NCBI GenBank assembly: GCA_017455085.1
Contig: JAFTBT010000104.1
Coordinates: 1 to 9,653, forward strand
Direction: 5' to 3'
DNA: 9,653 nucleotides
From: Synergistaceae bacterium
GTDB taxonomy: Bacteria; Synergistota; Synergistia; Synergistales; Aminobacteriaceae
The position numbers and the translations under genes are program-made. The notes beneath the pieces are model-generated. The model was given only the letters and a program-made list of their open reading frames with translations. It ran no database searches and was not told where the DNA came from. Position 1 is the first letter of the stretch; every line of letters begins with the position of its first letter. Positions 1 through 4,859 of the stretch are shown piece by piece.

Positions 1-5
1 AAATC

Positions 6-28
6 ACAATCAATTGTCATTTTTGGTG
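6..28. repeat. Direct repeat at tRNA-fMet 3' end, copy 1
   Basis: This 23-bp sequence is identical to 135-157. It contains the last bases of the tRNA plus the trailer (core CAATCAATTGTC). In this copy the trailer hairpin is weaker (ACAA/TTGT) and no T run follows within the window. The match beyond the mature tRNA suggests that the 3' flank of one tRNA was copied to the other. Confidence 0.8.
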
Positions 29-100
29 GCGGGGAATGGATTTGAACCATTGACCTTCGGGTTATGAGCCCGACGAGCTTCCAAACTGCTCCACCCCACG
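24..100 (-). tRNA. Initiator tRNA-fMet (anticodon CAU)
   Basis: This 77-nt cloverleaf carries the formylated methionine that starts translation. Read on the minus strand it starts CGTGGGG and ends CCCCGCC-A-CCA, so the CCA is encoded. The anticodon loop is CTCATAA, with CAU at 66-64. Two initiator hallmarks are visible: the three G-C pairs in the anticodon stem (GGG/CCC), and an unpaired first base pair. Here that pair is C1 opposite C72, whereas the familiar E. coli initiator has C1 opposite A72. The T arm is AATGG-TTCAAAT-CCATT. It lies 52 bp downstream of tRNA-Leu on the same strand, and I see no convincing promoter of its own in that gap. Confidence 0.97.
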
Positions 101-127
101 ATATTTTGTTGTCAAAAGCTAACTGCG

Positions 128-152
128 AAAAACGACAATCAATTGTCATTTT
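128..152 (-). terminator. Putative terminator hairpin after tRNA-Leu
   Basis: Directly after the CCA of tRNA-Leu, the minus strand folds into an 11-bp stem, AAAAUGACAA (plus the A of CCA) against UUGUCGUUUUU, around a UUGA loop. The stem ends in a run of T, so it can act as an intrinsic terminator or a 3'-processing hairpin. If it stops transcription fully, tRNA-fMet would lack a visible promoter, so partial read-through is likely. Confidence 0.45.
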
Positions 153-157
153 TGGTG
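135..157. repeat. Direct repeat at tRNA-Leu 3' end, copy 2
   Basis: This is the second perfect copy of the 23-bp sequence at 6-28, in the same position relative to its tRNA. It covers the tRNA 3' end and the trailer hairpin. The two tRNAs are otherwise unrelated in sequence, so the identity is not inherited from tRNA homology. Confidence 0.8.
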
Positions 158-239
158 CCGGACGAGAGACTCGAACTCTCACGGACTTTACGCCCTCGGG
201 ATTTTAAGTCCCGTGTGTCTACCATTCCACCAGCCCGGC
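153..239 (-). tRNA. tRNA-Leu (anticodon UAA)
   Basis: This is an 87-nt class II tRNA that reads UUA/UUG leucine codons. On the minus strand the acceptor strand GCCGGGC pairs with GTCCGGC (one G-U), followed by A and an encoded CCA. The anticodon stem and loop is CGGGA-CTTAAAA-TCCCG, with UAA at 206-204. A long variable arm (about GAGGGCGTAAAGTCC) and the T arm GAGAG-TTCGAGT-CTCTC complete the fold. It is the first gene of the tRNA pair, directly behind the promoter at 271-299. Confidence 0.97.
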
Positions 240-270
240 GTTCATTCGCTGGTGTTTAAGCACAAAGAGT

Positions 271-299
271 ATTTTATCCCACATGTTATTTTGCGTCAA
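271..299 (-). promoter_or_regulatory. Sigma-70 promoter for the tRNA pair
   Basis: On the minus strand, TTGACG (299-294), a 17-bp spacer and TAAAAT (276-271) match the -35/-10 consensus at 5 of 6 bases each. Transcription should start near 264, about 25 bp ahead of tRNA-Leu. Confidence 0.8.
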
Positions 300-535
300 G
301 ATATATATTTTCCTGTTATACTTATCCGTGAGCAGAATTCCACCTGAAAAATCCACCAGATAAGACCGGTTTTACAACTACATTTACAACTACAAAAATC
401 ACTCGTAATTCATGATGCAGACTTGTTTTACACAATGTGCTTCTGAAACTAGATTAACGATTTTTTCACAGCAGGTCGCGATACTCAAATACATGCATAT
501 CTTTCGGACACAGTCATAATATACGTACGTTTTAG
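300..535. other. Non-coding gap between tRNA promoter and glycosyltransferase
   Basis: This AT-rich stretch holds no supportable gene on either strand. Its only regular structure is a perfect tandem duplication of the 12-mer TTTACAACTACA at 371-382 and 383-394. I see no integrase, attachment site or known RNA here. Confidence 0.6.
371..394. repeat. 12-bp tandem duplication (two copies)
   Basis: TTTACAACTACA occurs twice back to back with no mismatch. It lies about 140 bp upstream of the -10 box of the glycosyltransferase. Two copies are too few to call a functional repeat. Confidence 0.7.
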
Positions 536-541
536 TATAAT
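536..541 (+). promoter_or_regulatory. Perfect -10 box (TATAAT) before glycosyltransferase
   Basis: TATAAT lies at 536-541 with no good -35 at 16-18 bp spacing. If used, transcription begins near 548. That would exclude the ATG at 543 as the start codon and favour the TTG at 582. Confidence 0.5.
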
Positions 542-581
542 CATGAACATATCAATTCACTTCAAAGGATGGTGTCACAGT

Positions 582-1748
582 TTGACAAAAGTGCTGCAGG
601 TCATAAATCTCATGTATCCCTACAGAGGCGGAATGACTCAGGTCGTTGAGGACATAATGCAGTCGTTTTTCGGACGTTATGACGTAGAACAGAAAATCAT
701 ATGCTTTAATGATAATCATACTGACGGGGAAATATCTACACATAGAAATGAAACTGTACATGATACTTTCAAAGGCGTTGAAGTCATCAGGTGCGGAAGT
801 GTCGCCAAATTAGCATCACAGCTGATATCCCTCACGTTTAAGCGTGAACTGTCCAAACTCATGAAGGATTTTGCTCCGGATGTGGTCATTCTGCATTACC
901 CGAACCCGTTTGCTGCTCACTTCTTGCTTCCGTTCCTGAAGAAAAACAGGCGCATAAAATTCATAGTGTTCTGGCATCTGGATATAGTCAGGCAAAAATT
1001 TCTGAGGTTGTTCTTTCACAGGCAGAATCTTGAGCTTCTGGAGAGAGCAGATACAGTCATAGCTACCAGTCAGAATTATATACACGCAAGCAAGTATCTG
1101 AGCAGGTTCGAGGAAAAATGTACTGTCATTCCGTGCTGCGTCAACACAGAAAGAATCTTGATCACTCCTGAGATTCAGAGCATGGCAGAAAATATCAAGA
1201 AAGAATACTCCGGCAAAACTATATCGTTCTCAGCAGGAAGGCTCGTCCCGTACAAGGGCTTCAAGTACCTGATCGAGGCATCAGAATATCTTGATGATGA
1301 CTTTGCTGTGTTCATCGCAGGGGTCGGAGTCCTGAATGACGAGCTGCACGAACTGGCCAAGAACAAACCCAGAGTCAAACTTCTCGGAAGAATCAGTGAC
1401 GAAGAACTCAATGCGTATTACTTGGCCGCAGACATGATAGCTTTCCCGTCAATCACTAAGAATGAAGCGTTTGGGATTGCCCTTGCTGAAGGCATGTACT
1501 TCGGGAAACCAGCAGTAACTTTCACTATACCGGGAAGCGGAGTGAATTACGTGAACCTTGACGGAGTCACAGGCATAGAGTGTCCTAACATGGATGTGAA
1601 GGCATTTGCTCAGGCTATGATGACCCTGAAAAATGACCGTAAACTCAGGAATAGGCTCGGAGAAAACGCACGCAAAAGAGTCACTCAGAACTTCATGTAC
1701 AGCTCCTTCAGGGAAAAGATTACCCGCCTCATCGACAGCCTCCGCTAA
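582..1748 (+). CDS. GT4-family glycosyltransferase
   Basis: This GT-B fold enzyme probably moves a sugar from a nucleotide-sugar donor to a cell-surface glycan such as lipopolysaccharide or capsule; the substrate cannot be told. With the TTG start it is 388 residues, a normal family length. The N-terminal Rossmann half begins KVLQVINLMYPYRGGM, with the glycine-rich loop that GT4 enzymes use near the acceptor and donor. The C-terminal half has GRLVPYKGF (about residues 219-227) and the EX7E motif NEAFGIALAE, with E295 and E303. The frame stays open upstream to an ATG at 543 (401 residues). I prefer TTG 582 because family members usually start just before KVLQVIN, because AAAGGA lies 12 bp before it, and because a TATAAT ends 1 bp before ATG 543, which itself has no ribosome-binding site. 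It stands alone, with no neighbouring sugar-pathway genes, and converges on glutamate dehydrogenase. Confidence 0.9.
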   Translation: MTKVLQVINLMYPYRGGMTQVVEDIMQSFFGRYDVEQKIICFNDNHTDGEISTHRNETVHDTFKGVEVIRCGSVAKLASQLISLTFKRELSKLMKDFAPDVVILHYPNPFAAHFLLPFLKKNRRIKFIVFWHLDIVRQKFLRLFFHRQNLELLERADTVIATSQNYIHASKYLSRFEEKCTVIPCCVNTERILITPEIQSMAENIKKEYSGKTISFSAGRLVPYKGFKYLIEASEYLDDDFAVFIAGVGVLNDELHELAKNKPRVKLLGRISDEELNAYYLAADMIAFPSITKNEAFGIALAEGMYFGKPAVTFTIPGSGVNYVNLDGVTGIECPNMDVKAFAQAMMTLKNDRKLRNRLGENARKRVTQNFMYSSFREKITRLIDSLR

Positions 1749-1756
1749 AAACGAAT

Positions 1757-1783
1757 CCCCCCTGCCTAACATTGACAGAGGGG
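1757..1783. terminator. Bidirectional terminator between convergent genes
   Basis: CCCCCCTG (1757-1764) pairs with CAGAGGGG (1776-1783), 7 of 8 pairs, around an 11-nt loop. On the minus strand it is followed by ATTCGTTTTT, so it ends the glutamate dehydrogenase transcript. On the plus strand the T-rich tail is weaker (AGTATTATTACTT), but it can still stop the glycosyltransferase transcript. Confidence 0.7.
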
Positions 1784-1846
1784 AGTATTATTACTTCACA
1801 CAGAAGAACTTTTCACAGTGTACTCTTCACGCTTCACTGCTCTTCA

Positions 1847-3121
1847 TCACAGGAACATTCCCCGCATTTCTACAACATCAGCCACACGCTGGATAGCTGC
1901 CATCGTCGCCGCACGCCTCATCTTCACATGCTTCATCTCTGCATAGTCCCACACACGCCGGAAATTTCCCTTCATGATATGCACGAGTTTGTTGTTGTAC
2001 TCTTCTTCGCTCCAGAAAGCTCCCTGCAAGTTCTGCGCCCACTCGAAATATGAGCCTATCACTCCGCCAGAATTTGCCAGAAAATCCGGAACTATCATCA
2101 CGCCGGAATCCTCAAGGATCTTTTCTGCCTCCGGAGTTGTTGGTCCGTTAGCTCCTTCGACGATATAGCGAGCCTTGATCCCGTTTGCAGTCTGTGTATT
2201 TATCACGCCGTCCCTTGCGCACGGAAAGAGAAAATCCGCCTCACTGCACAGCACATCGTCAACTTTCTCACAGCCTCCGAAAGTCTCGAATCCCTCCAGC
2301 AATTTCTTAGGGTGATTGCGAATCACGTCAAAGGCCTTGTGAATGTCAATGCCTCCCGCAGAATAATAGCCTCCTGTGATGTCACTTATGCCCACGATTT
2401 TCACGCCCGCATCGTTCAGAGTCTTGGCCGTGTAGCTTCCGACATTGCCGAAGCCCTGAATAGCTGCTGTAGTTTTCTCCGGGTCAATGCCCAGAATCCG
2501 CATAAGCTCCAGCCCGCATGTAGCGACTCCGCGACCGGTGGCTTCGTTTCGGCCATAGCTGCCCCAGAAATTTACGGGTTTGCCTGTCAGCACGGAAGGC
2601 TCCAGGTTTCTGCGCATCTTGCTGACTGTGTCCAGAATCCAGACCATCTCTTGGCCGGAGCTATTCATGTCCGGTGCAGGTACATCGCTCCATTTTCCGA
2701 GTATGGGCTCGATTCTTGCCGCATATGTTCGTGTAGCTCTCTCCTTCTCGTCTTTGGACATGTTCAGGGCATCACAGCATATTCCTCCTTTTCCGCCGCC
2801 GTATGGTATTCCTGCAAGTGAGCATTTCCACGTCATGAGCATGGCCAGAGCTTCGCACTCGTCCATGTCAACGCCCAAGTCGTAGCGTATGCCGCCTTTT
2901 GACGGTCCGAGAGCTGTGGAGTGCTGTACACGGTAGCCGTCAAAGACTTCTACAGAGCCGTCGTCCATTTTGACGGGGATAGAGACGTGGAGTCTGCGTT
3001 CTGATCTGCTGAGGATGGCTATGAGTTTTTCGCTGAGTCCCATTTCGTCAGCAGCACCGTAAAATTCCTGAAGTGCCGTGTTCAGCAGTACATTCGATGA
3101 AGTTCGCCGAGTATGTTTCAT
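1847..3121 (-). CDS. gdhA: NAD(P)-dependent glutamate dehydrogenase
   Basis: The enzyme interconverts glutamate with 2-oxoglutarate and ammonia in the cytoplasm. In an amino-acid fermenter the breakdown direction is likely. At 424 residues it fits the ~420-residue hexameric Glu/Leu/Phe/Val dehydrogenase class. The N-terminal substrate domain has GPSKGGIRY (72-80), MTWKC with K99, PYGGGKGGI with K111, and PAPDMN with the catalytic-type Asp D151. The C-terminal domain has the dinucleotide motif GFGNVG (223-228) and VEGANGPTTPEA (321-332). The frame extends 14 codons further upstream, but the ATG at 3121 is favoured because AAGGAG lies 8 bp before it and the longer version would begin inside the terminator hairpin. 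The coenzyme preference cannot be read safely from the sequence. It follows pth on the same strand but behind an intrinsic terminator, so it depends on read-through or on a promoter inside pth that I could not recognise. Confidence 0.95.
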   Translation of the reverse strand: MKHTRRTSSNVLLNTALQEFYGAADEMGLSEKLIAILSRSERRLHVSIPVKMDDGSVEVFDGYRVQHSTALGPSKGGIRYDLGVDMDECEALAMLMTWKCSLAGIPYGGGKGGICCDALNMSKDEKERATRTYAARIEPILGKWSDVPAPDMNSSGQEMVWILDTVSKMRRNLEPSVLTGKPVNFWGSYGRNEATGRGVATCGLELMRILGIDPEKTTAAIQGFGNVGSYTAKTLNDAGVKIVGISDITGGYYSAGGIDIHKAFDVIRNHPKKLLEGFETFGGCEKVDDVLCSEADFLFPCARDGVINTQTANGIKARYIVEGANGPTTPEAEKILEDSGVMIVPDFLANSGGVIGSYFEWAQNLQGAFWSEEEYNNKLVHIMKGNFRRVWDYAEMKHVKMRRAATMAAIQRVADVVEMRGMFL

Positions 3122-3139
3122 GATAATCACTCCTTCTGC

Positions 3140-3176
3140 AAAAAATAAAACCCCCTGAGTCATTCTTCAGAGGGTT
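3140..3176 (-). terminator. Strong intrinsic terminator overlapping the pth stop codon
   Basis: On the minus strand AACCCTCTGA pairs with TCAGGGGGTT over 10 bp (one T-G) around the loop AGAATGAC, followed by TTATTTTTT. The pth TGA stop lies in the loop, and the T run ends 4 bp before the ribosome-binding site of glutamate dehydrogenase. A ribosome finishing pth would cover the hairpin, so coupling between pth translation and read-through is possible (inference). Confidence 0.85.
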
Positions 3177-3717
3177 CTGCGTTCACGATAGTCATTGCTC
3201 GCTGGATGTCATGCTTCAGCCACACGTCTACGGCATCAGCGGCTCGTGCTATGACTTTGGGGAGCTGGTCGTGTTCTTCCGGCGGGAAATGCCCCAACAC
3301 ATAATTTATCATGCTTCCGGGCGGGTGTCCTATGCCGATTCTGAGTCTGGGTACGTGAAGGTCTCCCAACGCTCCCAGAATCGAGATCAGGCCGTTGTGT
3401 CCGCCTGCTGTCCCTTGAGCGCGCAGCCTGAGCTTCCCAAAAGGCAGAGCCATATCATCGTAGACTATCAGGATGTCAGAAAGCTCTATCTTGTAGAAAT
3501 TCACAGCCTCACTGACAGCAATACCGCTGGAGTTCATGAACGTTAAGGGCTTCAGGAGAATCACATCACCCATTTTCCAGAACTGGGCATGAAATTTTTC
3601 CTGAGGACGACCCAGATCGTTATTGACTGCCAAAAAGTCAGCGCATAGCCAGCCCATATTATGACGGGTAAAAGCGTATTGCTCACCTGGATTTCCTAAG
3701 CCGGCTATGAGTCTCAT
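3160..3717 (-). CDS. pth: Peptidyl-tRNA hydrolase
   Basis: Pth cleaves the ester between peptide and tRNA on peptidyl-tRNAs that drop off the ribosome, recycling the tRNA; it is normally essential. At 185 residues it is of standard length. The expected residues are present: N9 in GLGNPG, the catalytic H19 in TRHNMGW, N62 in LTFMNSSG, the acidic D87 in VYDDM, and N108 in AGGHNGL. The frame is open upstream to 3852, but the ATG at 3717 has AGGAGG 10 bp before it and begins MRLIAGLGNPG as in the family. It lies downstream of ctc/L25, a common pairing in bacteria, although 162 bp of structured spacer separate them. Its last codons form one arm of an intrinsic terminator. Confidence 0.97.
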   Translation of the reverse strand: MRLIAGLGNPGEQYAFTRHNMGWLCADFLAVNNDLGRPQEKFHAQFWKMGDVILLKPLTFMNSSGIAVSEAVNFYKIELSDILIVYDDMALPFGKLRLRAQGTAGGHNGLISILGALGDLHVPRLRIGIGHPPGSMINYVLGHFPPEEHDQLPKVIARAADAVDVWLKHDIQRAMTIVNAEPSEE

Positions 3718-3795
3718 GATGATATTTCCTCCTTTTTGTGCTGCGTCAGTGAGTATGCTCGTGTTAATGCGTTTTCGTGGTGAAAAGTGCTGCCT

Positions 3796-3822
3796 GCTCG
3801 TCATGCCGTGCCTTCGGCGAGC
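3796..3822. repeat. GC-rich hairpin in the ctc-pth spacer
   Basis: On the plus strand GCTCG (3796-3800) and CCG (3806-3808) pair with CGG (3815-3817) and CGAGC (3818-3822), with a TCATG bulge and a TGCCTT loop. The stretch is more GC-rich than its surroundings and resembles the short dispersed palindromes of many genomes. Only one copy is in the window. Confidence 0.4.
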
Positions 3823-3854
3823 TACGCGACCACAGTCAGCAGCCTCACCCACCC

Positions 3855-3872
3855 GCCCCCAAAGACAGGGGC
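3855..3872 (-). terminator. Hairpin just after ctc, without T run
   Basis: GCCCC pairs with GGGGC around an 8-nt loop, starting 7 bp past the ctc stop codon. No T run follows on the minus strand, so it is more likely an mRNA-protecting or processing hairpin than a true terminator. pth can then still be read from the ctc promoter. Confidence 0.35.
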
Positions 3873-3879
3873 AACAACG

Positions 3880-4551
3880 CTACTTCTTTTCGTCTGCCTC
3901 TTCGCCCTCTTTAGCGGCCTTACCCTTCGCAACTACCTCAACGTCAGCTGCGGCGGTCTCTTCCGTTTCGGGTTCAGCGTCCTCAACTCCGCGAGACATC
4001 ACCACTATTGCAACTACATCGTCAGGATCAGCCAGTGCCGTCACGTTCTCCGGCAGCGCAAGATCCTTCACGTGGATAGCATCACCAATGTTCAGACCGG
4101 ACACATCCACCGTAATCACGTCAGGTATGCTCATCGGCAGAGTCTCAACCTCAAGCTCGTGAATCACCTCAAGCACTCCGCCGTCCTTCACGCCCTGTGA
4201 ATCTTCGCGGCCAGTCGCCTCCACAGGAATCCTGACCGTAATTTTGCGTCCCCTCACCAAATGCAGGAAGTCTATGTGCAACGGCATGTCCGTCAACGGA
4301 TGACGCTGTGCCTCGCGGATTATGCATAGCTCCTCGCGTCCGTCGGGCAGCTTCACATTTAGACGGGTAGACTCCCAGCGGCCGGCCAAGATACGCTCGA
4401 TTTCGCGCATGTTGACTTTTCCGAGAATGTTCTCCTGAATCTCCGGGCCGTACATCACACAGGGTACATATCCAGACCTGCGGATACGGCCATTTTCACC
4501 TTTGCCCGTCTTCTCACGGGACTCCATCACTAGCGTTACTATGTCTGCCAT
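3880..4551 (-). CDS. ctc: 50S ribosomal protein L25 / general stress protein CTC
   Basis: L25 of the long TL5/CTC type binds 5S rRNA in the large ribosomal subunit; in some bacteria it is stress-induced. At 223 residues it has the two-domain form. The N-terminal 5S-binding domain is about 1-92 (MYGPE at 34-37, RHPLTDMPLHIDF at 83-95), and the C-terminal TL5 domain is about 95-186. An Ala/Glu/Lys-rich tail of some 35 residues follows, typical of disordered ends in this family. The frame extends upstream to 4635, but the ATG at 4551 gives the family start (MADIVTLVMESREKTGKG) and has AAGGAG upstream. That site is spaced a long 12 bp from the ATG. A small GAGA/TCTC hairpin in the spacer could shorten the effective distance, which is inference. 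It heads the ctc-pth unit behind an extended -10 promoter. Confidence 0.95.
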   Translation of the reverse strand: MADIVTLVMESREKTGKGENGRIRRSGYVPCVMYGPEIQENILGKVNMREIERILAGRWESTRLNVKLPDGREELCIIREAQRHPLTDMPLHIDFLHLVRGRKITVRIPVEATGREDSQGVKDGGVLEVIHELEVETLPMSIPDVITVDVSGLNIGDAIHVKDLALPENVTALADPDDVVAIVVMSRGVEDAEPETEETAAADVEVVAKGKAAKEGEEADEKK

Positions 4552-4593
4552 CGAGAAAAATCTCTCCTTTGTATTTATGGGATTACGCCGGTA

Positions 4594-4602
4594 ATTATAA
4601 CA
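4594..4602 (-). promoter_or_regulatory. Extended -10 promoter for ctc-pth
   Basis: The minus strand reads TGTTATAAT (4602-4594), a perfect TGnTATAAT extended -10, which needs no good -35. The predicted start is near 4587, giving a leader of about 35 nt before ctc. Confidence 0.65.
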
Positions 4603-4617
4603 AGTTTCACGATTATA

Positions 4618-4626
4618 TGTTACAAT
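4618..4626 (+). promoter_or_regulatory. Extended -10 promoter of the small divergent unit
   Basis: The plus strand reads TGTTACAAT, an extended -10 with one mismatch in the hexamer. The predicted start is about 4633. It is back to back with the ctc promoter, the two -10 elements being 15 bp apart. Confidence 0.5.
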
Positions 4627-4682
4627 TCCGCGCATATGGTTGGGGCATCAACCATTAGAGGAGACATAGTAAGACCGAAGCA

Positions 4683-4775
4683 ATGCGGCAGTGTTGTCGA
4701 TACTACAAAGTGGGAGTATGCCAATATGTCCGCCATTGTGATATATATCTATGGCAAAGAAGCCTTAACATCTGA
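4683..4775 (+). CDS. Candidate 30-residue Cys-rich peptide
   Basis: I do not recognise this gene. The frame from the ATG at 4683 encodes 30 residues including CRYYKVGVCQYVRHC, that is C-x7-C-x5-C, preceded by another Cys. The spacing is close to a CCCH zinc finger (C-x7-8-C-x5-C-x3-H), but the fourth position is Leu, not His. The protein-like aromatic and basic residues argue for coding. The weak point is the start: the good AGAGGAGA site (4657-4664) is 18 bp from the ATG, outside the usual range, and no alternative start codon lies between. It lies inside the small transcript with its own promoter and terminator, and its last codons enter the terminator stem. An overlapping 50-residue frame (4636-4788) starts within a hairpin with no ribosome-binding site and looks less convincing. 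Confidence 0.3.
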   Translation: MRQCCRYYKVGVCQYVRHCDIYLWQRSLNI

Positions 4776-4806
4776 AGCATTCGGATAACACGTTAAGGCA
4801 TTTTTT
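4762..4806 (+). terminator. Strong intrinsic terminator of the small unit
   Basis: GCCTTAAC (4762-4769) pairs perfectly with GTTAAGGC (4792-4799). Inside, ATCTGAA pairs with TTCGGAT around a GCA loop, and ATTTTTT follows. The orientation is plus, which supports a genuine plus-strand transcript ending here. Confidence 0.85.
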
Positions 4807-4812
4807 ATGCAC

Positions 4813-4842
4813 AAAAATCCCCCCATCAGTTACGACAGGGGG
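4813..4842 (-). terminator. Intrinsic terminator of the lipoprotein-PAP2 unit
   Basis: On the minus strand CCCCC (4842-4838) pairs with GGGGG within 4824-4819 around a 13-nt loop, followed by ATTTTTG. It starts 18 bp beyond the PAP2 stop codon. Confidence 0.75.
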
Positions 4843-4859
4843 ACGCATTTTCAGGTCTG

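Larger units (their letters stand above)
4633..4806 (+). ncRNA. Candidate structured small RNA of about 170 nt
   Basis: I do not recognise this RNA. What can be seen is a predicted promoter just upstream, three helical regions and a strong terminator. Helix 1 is ATGGTTG/CAACCAT with a 6-nt loop (4636-4655). A single-stranded purine-rich stretch with AGAGGAGA (4657-4664) follows. Region 2 pairs CAATGCGG (4681-4688) with CCGCCATTG with one bulged base, enclosing ATACT/AGTAT. Helix 3 is the terminator. It does not show the SRP-RNA GGAAGCAGC signature or tmRNA features, and a 6S-type end-to-end rod is not evident. It could instead be the mRNA of the small Cys-rich peptide at 4683-4775. No plus-strand gene follows, so a riboswitch role is unlikely. 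Confidence 0.4.

Noticed and set aside
110..115. TTGACA on the minus strand just ahead of tRNA-fMet, as a possible own promoter.
   Set aside because: No -10 box can fit, because the tRNA 5' end is only about 10 bp downstream.
1..300. tRNA genes with direct repeats as a mobile-element attachment site.
   Set aside because: The repeats enclose only a tRNA gene and its spacer, and no integrase or foreign genes are present.
3718..3852. N-terminal extension of pth upstream of ATG 3717.
   Set aside because: The extension is rich in Arg and Ser, crosses a hairpin-rich spacer and lacks homology to Pth, and a good AGGAGG precedes ATG 3717.
4636..4788. A 50-residue plus-strand frame starting at ATG 4636.
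   Set aside because: It starts inside a 7-bp hairpin a few bases from the predicted transcript start, has no ribosome-binding site, and its translation resembles no protein I know. The overlapping Cys-rich frame is the better coding candidate.
4633..4806. Identification of the small unit as SRP RNA, tmRNA or 6S RNA.
   Set aside because: The SRP GGAAGCAGC loop, the tRNA-like ends of tmRNA and the long closed rod of 6S RNA are not seen.
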